Source: JBFWUW01 sp050247075 (lineage in GTDB: Bacteria > Planctomycetota > Planctomycetia > Pirellulales > JBFWUW01). From it: a stretch of DNA of 18,364 nucleotides. The stretch covers positions 1 through 18,364 of the forward strand of contig JBFWUW010000102.1 of assembly GCA_050247075.1 (NCBI GenBank), given 5' to 3'. A program made the position numbers and the translations under genes. Positions 1-7,417 of this stretch are shown piece after piece. The stretch's first letter is position 1. Every line of letters begins with the position of its first letter. The notes below the pieces were generated by a model, which saw only the letters and a program-made list of their open reading frames with translations, made no database searches and was not told where the DNA came from.

Positions 1-5
1 CGCCC

Positions 6-27
6 AAAGCGGCCTGTGAGCCGCTTT
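6..27. terminator. Terminator-like perfect hairpin in host flank
   Basis: A perfect 8-bp inverted repeat, AAAGCGGC and GCCGCTTT, is separated by a 6-nt loop. The A-tract before and T-tract after the GC core make it look like a bidirectional intrinsic terminator. It lies upstream of the tRNA fragment and probably ends a host gene to the left of the window. The T-tract is only three bases long, so termination strength is uncertain. Confidence 0.5.
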
Positions 28-89
28 CCAAACCCGTTGCTGCGGGCGAGAATGGTATCGATGGCTCAAGCCGTCCCTAGCCGTCCCAA

Positions 90-127
90 GCGCCTGTAGC
101 TCAGGGGATAGAGCAACGGTTTCCTAA
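90..127 (+). tRNA. Truncated tRNA-Arg(CCU), 5' half only
   Basis: The sequence folds as the first half of a tRNA. The acceptor strand is GCGCCTG (90-96), then TA, the D-stem GCTC (99-102) pairs with GAGC (111-114) around the loop AGGGGATA, and the 5' anticodon strand ACGGT (116-120) leads into the loop TTCCTAA (121-127) with anticodon CCT. The 3' anticodon strand should then begin ACCGT, but the sequence reads CGCAA, and no T-arm or 3' acceptor strand follows. The gene is therefore cut exactly after the anticodon loop. A neighbouring integrase makes phage integration the obvious cause. The functional copy should lie at the other end of the element, outside this window. Confidence 0.8.
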
Positions 128-130
128 CGC
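116..130. other. Probable attachment-site junction (attL or attR)
   Basis: Identity to tRNA-Arg(CCU) ends within these bases and unrelated DNA begins, 33 bp before the integrase ORF. Tyrosine integrases commonly cross over in tRNA anticodon stem-loops, so the strand exchange probably happened in the loop at 121-127. Which side is host is inferred: the integrase and phage genes lie to the right, so host DNA is to the left. The partner site is not in the window, so the exact core cannot be measured. Confidence 0.65.
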
Positions 131-135
131 AATGA

Positions 136-163
136 TTGACACGGCTCCGAAAGTGATGACAAT
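136..163 (+). promoter_or_regulatory. Possible integrase promoter
   Basis: A perfect -35 box TTGACA (136-141) is followed after 16 nt by GACAAT (158-163), a 4/6 match to the -10 consensus. It lies just inside the element next to the attachment junction. If used, transcription would start near position 170, favouring the ATG at 178 over the TTG at 163 as integrase start. Host promoter preferences are unknown, so this is only a pattern match. Confidence 0.3.
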
Positions 164-1470
164 TGCCTGAAATTACGATGATTAGCAACGGTCGCAAACC
201 TGCGAATACCCGAGTATTTCCGGGTGAATACCCGCCGTGGATCAAATTTCCCAAATACCGCCTGCACAAGCCGTCGGGTCGCGCGGTGATTCAGTTCGCG
301 CCCATCTGGGGCAAGAACCCGCGCTATCTCAAAGGCCCCTACAACGCGCCAGAAAGCTGGGATGACTACTGGGCCTGTTGCGCCAAGGTCGCCCAGTGGA
401 AGATCAGGCACAAGCGTAGGAAGCCCCTGCCGCCGCGCGGCAAGCGGGTCAAGGTCAAGGAACTGCTGGCCGAGTTCCTGCTGTGGGCGAAGCCGTACTA
501 CAGCACGAAGGACAACAAGGAATTCAACCACTACGCCAACGCCATCTCGCCGCTGCGGAAGCGTTACGCGGACCGGCCGGCGAAGTCGATCGGCCCATTG
601 CGACTGAAGCGCGTGCGGCGCGACATGATCCGTAAGGGCTGGGCCCGGAAGCACGTCAACGCCCAATTCAATCGACTACGAGCGGTATTCCAGTGGGGCG
701 TTGAAAACGAGCTGGTCGGCCCGACCCAGCTGGCCAGGCTGAAGGCCATCCGCGAGCTGCGCAAGGGAAAGACTTCGGCGCCCGAGCGGCCACCCGTCGC
801 GCCGGTCGCCTGGTCCGACGCCAGCCAGGTGCTGCCGTACCTGTCGCCCATGATCGCGACGATGGTTGAGCTGCACTACTTGACCGGCATGCGGTCTGCC
901 GAGCTGTGCGCGATGACCGTCGAGGCGATTGAGTTCCGCGCCGATGTCTGGCTGTACCGGCCAGCGGTTCACAAGAACGAGCACCGCGGCAAGCCCAAAA
1001 CGATTTGCCTCGGGCCGCAAGCGCAGTCGCTGTTGATCCCCTACTTGCAGCTGCCGAGTGACGAGCGCATTTTTTCGCCCCGCCGCGCGGTGCAGGAGCG
1101 GTTCGCGTTGCGTGCGGCGACGGCGAAGCACAAGCGCTACGGCAAGCGCAAGGCGTCCACGTTCCGTGCCAGTCGCTACCGGGACCACTACAGCACTGAT
1201 CGATACTATCACGCGATTGGCTACGGCTTCGACAAGCACGAGCGCTGGCGAAAGCGCGAGGCCAAGGCGCGCGAAGTTCCATTGAGCGAGATCCCCGAGC
1301 TGCCGCGCTGGCACCCACACCAATTGCGGCACACGCGGGCCACGATGACCCGCGAGCAGTACGGCCGCGAAGGCGCGGAGTCTCAAACCGGCAACAGCGT
1401 CCAGGCTGCGGAGATTTATGCCGAGCGTAACTTGCCGCTAGCGATCCGAGTGGCGGTCGAAACGGGTTAG
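163..1470 (+). CDS. int: Tyrosine recombinase / phage integrase
   Basis: A site-specific recombinase expected to integrate and excise the element at the tRNA-Arg site by DNA strand exchange in the cytoplasm. It is 435 aa from a TTG start at 163, or 430 aa from the ATG at 178; an in-frame stop at 154 limits the 5' end. The N-terminal 95 residues are basic and probably bind arm sites; residues about 97-190 fit a core-binding helical domain. In the catalytic domain the first arginine is R244 in 'GMRSAEL', box II is H386-Q-L-R389-H390, and the nucleophile is Y419 in 'EIYAERN'. The usual 'GH' of box III is G410-N411 here, 8 residues before the tyrosine, so a conserved catalytic His/Trp seems missing or displaced. 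The 'YAER' context is common in planctomycete integrases. It is still expected to be a member of this family; whether it is active is less certain. Confidence 0.93.
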   Translation: MPEITMISNGRKPANTRVFPGEYPPWIKFPKYRLHKPSGRAVIQFAPIWGKNPRYLKGPYNAPESWDDYWACCAKVAQWKIRHKRRKPLPPRGKRVKVKELLAEFLLWAKPYYSTKDNKEFNHYANAISPLRKRYADRPAKSIGPLRLKRVRRDMIRKGWARKHVNAQFNRLRAVFQWGVENELVGPTQLARLKAIRELRKGKTSAPERPPVAPVAWSDASQVLPYLSPMIATMVELHYLTGMRSAELCAMTVEAIEFRADVWLYRPAVHKNEHRGKPKTICLGPQAQSLLIPYLQLPSDERIFSPRRAVQERFALRAATAKHKRYGKRKASTFRASRYRDHYSTDRYYHAIGYGFDKHERWRKREAKAREVPLSEIPELPRWHPHQLRHTRATMTREQYGREGAESQTGNSVQAAEIYAERNLPLAIRVAVETG

Positions 1471-1632
1471 TTTGAAAGGCACGACGGTGGCGAGTTCCCC
1501 GTCTATGCAGCGATTGAAACTTTCCAGGTAGCCGGCAACCTCGTTGCGATGCAAGATTTGGTCCGTCCTTTCCACACTTCCGCCTCGAATTAGATGAACA
1601 ACAAACACCGTCAACTCCTGGACGTGCAACAT
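1438..1632 (-). CDS. Small hypothetical protein, convergent with integrase
   Basis: A 64-aa ORF on the minus strand whose 3' end overlaps the last 33 bp of the integrase gene. I do not recognise the family. Its composition is protein-like, with 'TVFVVHLIRGGSVERTDQ' near the N-terminus and 'VAGYLESFNRC' in the middle, and it occupies the only real gap between integrase and the HEAT gene. The ATG at 1632 is preceded by GAGG about 12 nt upstream. A promoter-like pair at 1730-1757 points towards it and an inverted repeat lies in the presumed leader. It could be a small regulatory or accessory protein, but there is no helix-turn-helix I can see, and a chance ORF cannot be excluded. Confidence 0.42.
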   Translation of the reverse strand: MLHVQELTVFVVHLIRGGSVERTDQILHRNEVAGYLESFNRCIDGELATVVPFKLTRFDRHSDR

Positions 1633-1637
1633 GGAAA

Positions 1638-1660
1638 CCGACCTCGTGCTATAAGGTCGG
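1638..1660. repeat. Inverted repeat, possible operator or leader hairpin
   Basis: CCGACCT (1638-1644) and AGGTCGG (1654-1660) form a perfect 7-bp inverted repeat around a 9-nt spacer. It lies just upstream of the minus-strand start at 1632, so it could be a protein-binding site or a hairpin in the leader of that small gene. On the + strand the spacer ends in TATAA. Confidence 0.4.
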
Positions 1661-1729
1661 CCGGACCGTTTACGGAGGCCGGCAGCCGGGTGCAGGGGTC
1701 TACGTGCCCCGTTGGTGTGCTAGCGTGAT

Positions 1730-1757
1730 AGTGTACAGACGTCCAGTAAAACGTCAA
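1730..1757 (-). promoter_or_regulatory. Possible minus-strand promoter
   Basis: Read on the minus strand, TTGACG (1757-1752) is followed after 16 nt by TACACT (1735-1730). The first is a 5/6 match and the second a 4/6 match to the sigma-70-type consensus. Transcription would start near 1722 and run towards the small ORF beginning at 1632. This is a consensus match only. Confidence 0.3.
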
Positions 1758-1825
1758 GCGTTATGTGACCCATTTATGTAGCGCGAGCGGTCGCGCGACG
1801 ACCAAGATGTTGGGGGATGGTGCGT

Positions 1826-2509
1826 ATGTTCCCTTCCGTACTCCTAGCACTTTTGAGCGTTGCCTTACTTGCGGATCCGCCGGAGCCATCATTTGACGCC
1901 TCCGGGCGACTGGATCGAAGAATTCGTACTGAAGATGAGGCGAGGGCGGCGAAAACAGTTCGGGAGTGGCGCGCGCAAGCGTTGACCGCGAAGTCGAAAG
2001 ACAACCGAATCGAGGCGGCGGTTATCATTTTGAGAATTGCCAGAGAGTACGCATACGAATTGGGCAAGCCGGAGCGCGACCCACTGATTTCCAAACAATG
2101 CCGCACCGCAGCAATCGAGTTGCTGAAGTCGCGCGACAATGCAGTACGCGCCTGTGGACTTGATGCACTCTGGGAAATTGGAGACCACGAGTGTCAGGGT
2201 GCGGTCGCTCCACTTCTTTATGACGACAACAAGGTGCTTGGTCAGCATGCTGCGCGAACACTTGGCAGAGTAGGCGACGACAGGAGCGTTGCAGCGCTAA
2301 AACAAGCTGGGCTCGATGATGACCTATTCGTCTGGGAAACATCGGCGTGGGCTTTGATGAAAATCGGAACGCCGCAGGCACGCAAGGCGCTGAACGAATT
2401 GCACGCTCGTTTTGGAAACGCGCGCGAATTTATCGTGAAGGTTGTTGACTACTTAGAAGGGCAAGGCCCCGAACCCACGATGCCGGTATGTCTCGGATTC
2501 TCGGAATAG
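1826..2509 (+). CDS. Exported HEAT-repeat protein
   Basis: A 227-aa protein from the ATG at 1826; an in-frame ATG at 1817 would add three residues. I prefer 1826 because GGGGGATGG sits directly upstream and a compact signal peptide then starts at once: 'MFPSVLLALLSVALLADPP' (numbered from 1817, residues 4-22). The mature part has an alpha-helical segment, then about three HEAT/PBS-lyase-type repeats at residues 98-130, 130-165 and 165-198, recognisable from 'AVRACGLDALWEIGD', 'QHAARTLGRVGDDRSV' and 'WETSAWALMKIGT'. HEAT repeats mediate protein-protein contacts and have no enzymatic role. Exported HEAT proteins are typical of planctomycetes. Its place between integrase and structural genes, on the opposite strand to the latter, fits a cargo (lysogenic conversion) gene. 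The partner is unknown. Confidence 0.75.
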   Translation: MFPSVLLALLSVALLADPPEPSFDASGRLDRRIRTEDEARAAKTVREWRAQALTAKSKDNRIEAAVIILRIAREYAYELGKPERDPLISKQCRTAAIELLKSRDNAVRACGLDALWEIGDHECQGAVAPLLYDDNKVLGQHAARTLGRVGDDRSVAALKQAGLDDDLFVWETSAWALMKIGTPQARKALNELHARFGNAREFIVKVVDYLEGQGPEPTMPVCLGFSE

Positions 2510-2530
2510 TTTGCGTGGGGTGGAACCTCG

Positions 2531-2641
2531 ATGATCGACCCCAACCGCCCTCTCGACAGCATCATGGGGCTTGTGGCTGCGGGGCTGGCTGCTCTGCTGG
2601 CGCTGGGTCTGTGGCAATGGCTAGCCGCGATGGCAAAGTAA
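2531..2641 (+). CDS. 36-aa single-pass membrane peptide
   Basis: A short ORF beginning ATG at 2531, 21 nt after the HEAT gene stop, with GGGGTGG 8-14 nt upstream as a plausible ribosome-binding site. The peptide has a short polar start (MIDPNRPLDS), one continuous hydrophobic helix of about 20 residues ('GLVAAGLAALLALGLWQWLA') and a C-terminal lysine. That is a clean single transmembrane segment. Its stop lies 6 bp from the end of the convergent structural operon. It could be translated with the HEAT gene as a pair, or be a pinholin/holin-like peptide, but no lytic enzyme is seen nearby. The function is unknown. The codon-by-codon fit to a membrane helix makes a real gene more likely than chance. 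Confidence 0.6.
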   Translation: MIDPNRPLDSIMGLVAAGLAALLALGLWQWLAAMAK

Positions 2642-2647
2642 GCCAAG

Positions 2648-3724
2648 TCAGCCGCCCCAGTGTCCGTCGATCTCAATGAATCCACGACCAAAAACAAATC
2701 GCGGGATAGCGGTATCACCCATCAGCATTGGTGGTTGATCGTAGAGCAAGATGCTCGTTGCTCCACCGATTTCTCGATAAAATATCTGGAGGCTGCCAGG
2801 GTTAGGTCGGCGAGCGAAGAGCACCCGTCGCCCTGACACATCCACCTGGATCGGGCCATGCTGTCCCAGAACGATGGTTGCTGGATTGAACGGCCCCGCA
2901 AAAGTCGCCAAGCCGCTCCCGTCATAATTGCAATGGTAGATTCGCGGATTGTTGGATGTATCTCCTAAGTAGGAGAAGTAAATCTTCCCTGTGATAGGAT
3001 CGTGCCCAAGCGAACCGATGAACTCTGCGGCTGTGGTGTAGCCTGCGGGGAGCGTGATGTCGACAACTACACTCTGGGCTCCTGTAGACGTGATTTTATG
3101 GACTTGAGCATTGATCGATGGAGTCAGTAGGCTTGCTCCAGAGCAGAGGGTAACGCCTACGTAGACCGAATCCTGCTCGGGGATGTAAACCATCCCGTAA
3201 AACGACGGCATTTCGGATGCTGACCAAGTGTAGAGCGTTGCGGCTGCGTCCGTCAGATTGGCAGCGACCTTCAATGAGTGTGGTGCCTGCCAGGCCGGAA
3301 ACAGATGCGTGCCACTTGGTGGCTGCATTTGAACAAAGTATGTGCGACGGCGAGCGTAGTCTACTTGGGTTGGTCCAATTGCTTGCCCACTTACCCCCTG
3401 TACTGGTCCTGTAGAAAGATTGGTTCCGTCAGGCTTGATGGTTCCGAGATGATGACCGGAGACTATGAACCCTGACATAACCAACAGCCTTTCAAACGCA
3501 CCAACGCCCACCACGTCAAAATTGGTTGCTGAAAAACTGTCTGGGTTTGTTGCTACCCTCCCAGAATAACCAGCTACTTGAGCAGGTGTGCCAAGAACCC
3601 AATCAACCGCCCAATAGCCGGGGTGGTCTGGGTCTTCCTCCAAGTCGTTGTAGCATCGCAACGGACTGGCGAGAAAGAAGTGATGCGGGTCTGGGCAGCA
3701 ACACGGTTGAACCTGAATACCCAC
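2648..3724 (-). CDS. Beta-propeller-like virion protein, receptor-binding candidate
   Basis: The last gene of the structural operon, 358 aa, with a GTG start supported by GAGGAA 8 nt upstream, inside the end of the preceding gene. The N-terminus is Cys- and His-rich ('CCCPDPHHFF'). The rest shows several propeller-blade-like units of the NHL/YWTD style: 'PEQDSVYVGVTL', 'HDPITGKIYFSYLGD', 'PRIYHCNYDGSGLATF' and 'QVDVSGRRVLFARR'. Such blades usually bind ligands or sugars. Being last after the tail-hub candidate, it is a candidate tail-tip or fibre protein that contacts the host. No signal peptide is visible. I do not recognise a close family, so receptor binding is inference from fold style and position. 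Confidence 0.6.
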   Translation of the reverse strand: MGIQVQPCCCPDPHHFFLASPLRCYNDLEEDPDHPGYWAVDWVLGTPAQVAGYSGRVATNPDSFSATNFDVVGVGAFERLLVMSGFIVSGHHLGTIKPDGTNLSTGPVQGVSGQAIGPTQVDYARRRTYFVQMQPPSGTHLFPAWQAPHSLKVAANLTDAAATLYTWSASEMPSFYGMVYIPEQDSVYVGVTLCSGASLLTPSINAQVHKITSTGAQSVVVDITLPAGYTTAAEFIGSLGHDPITGKIYFSYLGDTSNNPRIYHCNYDGSGLATFAGPFNPATIVLGQHGPIQVDVSGRRVLFARRPNPGSLQIFYREIGGATSILLYDQPPMLMGDTAIPRFVFGRGFIEIDGHWGG

Positions 3725-3729
3725 TTGGC

Positions 3730-4182
3730 TTATTCCTCGGCTTCAATCTCAACCGTGTAGACGGACGCCTGCACCGCCGTAAGCGCTCGGACGCCCAGTC
3801 GCTCACCGCCCTTGATAAACAAATCGAAGCCGAGTGGGAACAGCCACTCTTGGCGCCCCGTGGAAGGCACGTTGGCGACAAACTTGATGTTGCCGGCCGT
3901 GGGCTCGGCCGTGAAGGTTTTCAGCCCGGTTGTTTGCAACGTCTCGCCTGCGTTGTCGTCTTGCTTGACGAGCGTGAGCGATGACGACGTGCCAGCCGTC
4001 GTCTGCTTGAGCACCTCGAATGTGACCGGCGTGTCAGTAATCGCCGTGCCCTGCCCGTAGATGCCAATGCGCTTGATGCGCACCCGTTGGTTGGTTGCAG
4101 CAATGAGTTGAATGAAAGTCATGTTGGCGGAGACGGACGCCGCCACGTTTTCCACCAAGCCGTTGAAGTAGACACCTGCCAT
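3730..4182 (-). CDS. Virion structural protein, unknown role
   Basis: 150 aa from an ATG preceded by AAGGA at 8 nt. It is rich in beta-strand residues with few charged helices ('TFIQLIAATNQRVRIKRIGIYG', shortened to its core 'QRVRIKRIGIYG'), ending acidic ('EIEAEE'). The pattern suits a small beta-sandwich virion protein such as a fibre-base or decoration protein. It lies between the 776-aa tail-hub candidate and the terminal beta-propeller protein, with 17 nt and 5 nt spacing, so it probably belongs to the tail tip. I do not recognise the family. Confidence 0.6.
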   Translation of the reverse strand: MAGVYFNGLVENVAASVSANMTFIQLIAATNQRVRIKRIGIYGQGTAITDTPVTFEVLKQTTAGTSSSLTLVKQDDNAGETLQTTGLKTFTAEPTAGNIKFVANVPSTGRQEWLFPLGFDLFIKGGERLGVRALTAVQASVYTVEIEAEE

Positions 4183-4199
4183 GTTTGATTTCCTTGTGT

Positions 4200-6530
4200 T
4201 TAGAGGATTGCAGCGTTGGAAACGTAAGCTCCATCCATCATGGTAAGTAGACTGATTTGTTGGGATTGCTCACCCGGAGATACTTCAGGGGTCTCTTCGG
4301 GACACTCCACCCAAACGACGCGCCAAAGGTCAGTCAATGGATCGTACTGAACACGGCAAATCGCTTGAAATTCACCTTCAAACAAATAGGGATTTTCGAC
4401 GTCGAAAGGGTCGGCTTGGTTTTCAACGATTACTGACTCGCCTACTCTGTCTCCTTGGTAACTACGGAGCACCTTCGCCTCAAACCGCGCCGTTTGTCGG
4501 TTAAATGGCTGGTAGACGTAGCACTCTAGGGTTTCTTCGTTGCGGAACGCACGAGCCAGAATGTATTCACCTGTGACGGTGGACTGAAACACCAGGCACT
4601 CGGTGAGTGCCACGCCTACTTCGCCAAATAGGTTGGTCACCTCAATCGGACCAGCTACGTCCGCCACACCCGTCAAAAATGACGTAAGGTTGCCGACAAA
4701 GGTAGTGGGATCATTGGCCGCACAGTTAGTGAACAGGTGCGAATAATAGATTTTGAAGGTCGTTCCGCCACCTCCACCGGAACCTGGCACCATCGCGTTC
4801 CACGTGCTGTCGCCCATGTCGCGCCACGCGATGCCTGAATCACCGGACGTAATATCTCCGCGAGCAGTTGCAGAGATTGAACGGCCGTCACTAAGCGTGA
4901 TTGAGATTGAGCCACCATCGCCAACTGTCGACCCGGCTGTGAAGTGGAATGTCTGGTTCTCCGGTCGCAGCAGCACGTAAAGTGGCCGCGTGCTGCCTGA
5001 CACCGTGGCAGAACCGTTCAGCTTCGCCAAGTAACGGTCACCAGCGAATAACGTTCCACCCGCTTGTGATCCCGTGAGCGGATTTGTCATTGCCAGCCAG
5101 CAGTCTTCGCCATCGCTGTACGGAGTTGATGCGGCATAGTTGCCGGTCGCGTCAGCACGCAGAACCTTGCCAGTAAAGAGTCCTGACGACCCCTCGCTGC
5201 TGACCGTACCGCCGCCTGACCCGGCCACCCGAACGATCTGCAAATGCGGCGGGTAGATCGGATATGTCGGCCGTGCCAAGTCCGCCGGCATGAGTGCCTC
5301 GCCGACGGCCGATGCCTCGCAATCGATTGCCGTCAGGCCCGAGCTCGTGTCGGACATTCGCACCAAGCCCGGGCAATTGCCGATCTCAGTTACCAGCCCG
5401 CCAGTCACCGGCGCCTCGGCCCCGAAGTTTCGCCAGTGGACGTACTTGATCTGCGAGCCTGGCAGGATGCCGGCAACCACGCCTTGGTACACCGTGCGGC
5501 GGCGCGCGGAGCCGATGGTTATGTCGCCAAGGTAGTCGGCCGCGCGCTCGGCAGCACGGGTCGCTAGGGCTGAGGTGTTATTCACCGTGCCGTCGAAATC
5601 ACACGTCGCCGGCAGGTCGTCCCATAGCGAAACGACCGTGCCCGTCACGGCACCGGCCACGTTGGTGGGTACATCCTCGCTGTGCCAGCTCTCGGTCACC
5701 CACGTGCCCGTTGTCCGTTGGGTGTTGTGTTCGGTCCCGTAGTTCTTATCGCGCTTGTGGAAATAGACGCGAATCGTCTGCGGCGCGAGCGCCGCCGGCA
5801 CGTCGAACGGCTCGGCATCGAGCAGATGCGATTGCCGGTTGGCCAGGGCCAGGGCCAGATCCAAGCCGGCTTGCACCACACCCGTCTGCACGATCGATAC
5901 GGCTGTTGTCAGCGGGTTGTAGTTGATCGTGCAGCCGATGCGCTGCAGCACGCACGATAGGGCATCGAGTGCGGACACCCCGACAAACTGAAAGCCTTCG
6001 GGGTTGCCGTCGGGCGTGTGGGGCAATCCCGGGAACGCACCGAAGTTCGGTATTTCCTCCCACAGCACCTGGCAGGCCCGCGCCCATGTATACACGCTGC
6101 CGGAGTCAAGCGAATCGGCGTAGTACAACGACGCGCCCGAAGTGGCCGGCGGCGCGGGACAGCGCACATTGACCTGGATTGCCACGTCCGACATGCGCGC
6201 GTGCCAGCGCTTGTCGGTCAGCTTCAGCATGTAGACCGCGTTGGGGTCGCCCGTCCAGCCGCCCGAGACCTTCATCGCGTTGACGATGTACAGGCCAGGG
6301 AACGTGACGGTGCCACTGCTCGTCAACTCCAAAGAATAGGCGTTGTTGCGGCCAGCGTTGTTGATGATGTTCCACGTGCCGCGCGTGACCAGCACGTAGC
6401 CGATACCAGGCTGTGGCCCGAGCGGACAGAGATAGCCGTTGGCCTTGTGTCGCGCGTCGGGATACTTCCGCGGGTTCATCTGAACCAGCGTTTGACCCGC
6501 AAAGCGCATTCCACTGGCTTGATTGGCCAT
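4200..6530 (-). CDS. Tail hub / baseplate candidate, multidomain
   Basis: 776 aa, starting 3 nt after the stop of the MuF-like gene (TAG-CCG-ATG). The first 430 residues are mixed alpha/beta and end in a phage-type strand-rich segment ('ILPGSQIKYVHWRNFG'). A Gly/Ser linker near residue 438 ('GSGGGTVSSEGSSG') leads to a second block of about 140 residues. A second linker near 585 ('GSGGGGG') leads to a C-terminal block with a 'YQPFNRQTARFEAKVL' stretch. Such large linker-joined proteins downstream of tail genes are usually hub or central-fibre proteins. The product is surely a virion protein by position; the tail-hub role is inferred from size and order. The C-terminal blocks could be swapped adhesin modules. 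Confidence 0.6.
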   Translation of the reverse strand: MANQASGMRFAGQTLVQMNPRKYPDARHKANGYLCPLGPQPGIGYVLVTRGTWNIINNAGRNNAYSLELTSSGTVTFPGLYIVNAMKVSGGWTGDPNAVYMLKLTDKRWHARMSDVAIQVNVRCPAPPATSGASLYYADSLDSGSVYTWARACQVLWEEIPNFGAFPGLPHTPDGNPEGFQFVGVSALDALSCVLQRIGCTINYNPLTTAVSIVQTGVVQAGLDLALALANRQSHLLDAEPFDVPAALAPQTIRVYFHKRDKNYGTEHNTQRTTGTWVTESWHSEDVPTNVAGAVTGTVVSLWDDLPATCDFDGTVNNTSALATRAAERAADYLGDITIGSARRRTVYQGVVAGILPGSQIKYVHWRNFGAEAPVTGGLVTEIGNCPGLVRMSDTSSGLTAIDCEASAVGEALMPADLARPTYPIYPPHLQIVRVAGSGGGTVSSEGSSGLFTGKVLRADATGNYAASTPYSDGEDCWLAMTNPLTGSQAGGTLFAGDRYLAKLNGSATVSGSTRPLYVLLRPENQTFHFTAGSTVGDGGSISITLSDGRSISATARGDITSGDSGIAWRDMGDSTWNAMVPGSGGGGGTTFKIYYSHLFTNCAANDPTTFVGNLTSFLTGVADVAGPIEVTNLFGEVGVALTECLVFQSTVTGEYILARAFRNEETLECYVYQPFNRQTARFEAKVLRSYQGDRVGESVIVENQADPFDVENPYLFEGEFQAICRVQYDPLTDLWRVVWVECPEETPEVSPGEQSQQISLLTMMDGAYVSNAAIL

Positions 6531-6533
6531 CGG

Positions 6534-7385
6534 CTATACTCCCACCAGATCCCACGACGGCGACGGCGCGAACGGCGGCGGCTGCACAAACAAATGCGCT
6601 GGCTCGATACCCGTCTCAAGCCACTCCTGGGCCTCACGCACACCTAGCCTGGCCGCGTCTCGAATTGACAGCGGCGCCCAGCCGCAGCGGCAATTCCAAT
6701 CCCAGGGCGGCTTGAATCGCAGCCAAGTGGGATCATCCTTGTAGTACACGTTGGTACCATCGAGCCCGAGCGTTTCCATCGCTAGGTGATTGGACCGCAC
6801 ACGCGGACTGTCGTGGATTGCGAAATAGGCCCGGTAGGGCATCGAGTCGACAACCAGCGGATGATCGAGCACGTGATCCATCCCCTGGGTGTATGCCTGG
6901 TTGGCCGCATTGCGATACACGTGCTCCAAGTGGCTGTCGCTGATCGGCAGGCTGTCGAATGCTTCGCGCACGGCACGGCTGAATGCCTCGCGGTTGGCCG
7001 GGCCTTCTAGATTCTCAGCCAGCAGCTCGCGAATCTGCGCCAGCGTGGCCTCGGTCACTTCGCCAGAAATCGTGAACGCCTCTTGCTTCGCCGCGGCGTC
7101 GAGTGCGTAGTAATCCGCGGCACTGAGCAGTTGTCGATTGAGCAGCTTACGTATCGCGGCTTCAAGCCCGGGCAGCTCTATTTCCGGTTCGTCCTGGGGC
7201 GTACCGGGCGCCGGCAGAGCAGGCGGTACCGTCGGGGGCCCAGGTGGAGCACCTGCCGGCGGCAGTGGCGGGATATCGGGCACAAAGCCGGCGCTGGCTC
7301 GCGCACCTTCCACCCAACCGGCCATGATCGATTCGGCCAGTGAGCCTGCAAAGCGCTCGCGAACCTCGTGCAGTAGTGCTTCCAC
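6534..7385 (-). CDS. MuF-like phage head morphogenesis protein
   Basis: A minor capsid protein of the Mu F / SPP1 gp7 family, which attaches to the portal inside the head and is often ejected with DNA. 283 aa if started at the GTG at 7385. A Pro/Gly-rich linker occupies residues 38-65, then a helical region. The diagnostic end follows: 'DSPRVRSNHLAMETLGLDG' around residues 192-210 and 'KPPWDWNCRCGW' with C232 and C234. No good ribosome-binding site precedes the GTG, and the same frame stays open upstream to the A-run at 7422-7430, where a -1 shift from the portal frame would enter it. It may therefore be made mainly as a portal-MuF fusion. Followed after 3 nt by the tail-hub candidate. Confidence 0.85.
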   Translation of the reverse strand: MEALLHEVRERFAGSLAESIMAGWVEGARASAGFVPDIPPLPPAGAPPGPPTVPPALPAPGTPQDEPEIELPGLEAAIRKLLNRQLLSAADYYALDAAAKQEAFTISGEVTEATLAQIRELLAENLEGPANREAFSRAVREAFDSLPISDSHLEHVYRNAANQAYTQGMDHVLDHPLVVDSMPYRAYFAIHDSPRVRSNHLAMETLGLDGTNVYYKDDPTWLRFKPPWDWNCRCGWAPLSIRDAARLGVREAQEWLETGIEPAHLFVQPPPFAPSPSWDLVGV

Positions 7386-7417
7386 TTCGGCCAGTTCATC
7401 GACAAACAGCCCGCCCG

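Noticed and set aside
124..1386. Long minus-strand ORFs opposite the integrase (180, 216 and 236 aa)
   Set aside because: They are Arg/Ala-rich antisense translations of a GC-rich gene with clear recombinase motifs on the + strand, and have no recognisable features.
2449..2718. 89-aa minus-strand ORF across the HEAT gene end and the membrane peptide
   Set aside because: It overlaps two better-supported + strand genes and the end of the beta-propeller gene, and its sequence has no protein-like pattern.
3526..3984. 152-aa + strand ORF across the end of the operon
   Set aside because: Antisense to two minus-strand structural genes; no ribosome-binding site or motif.
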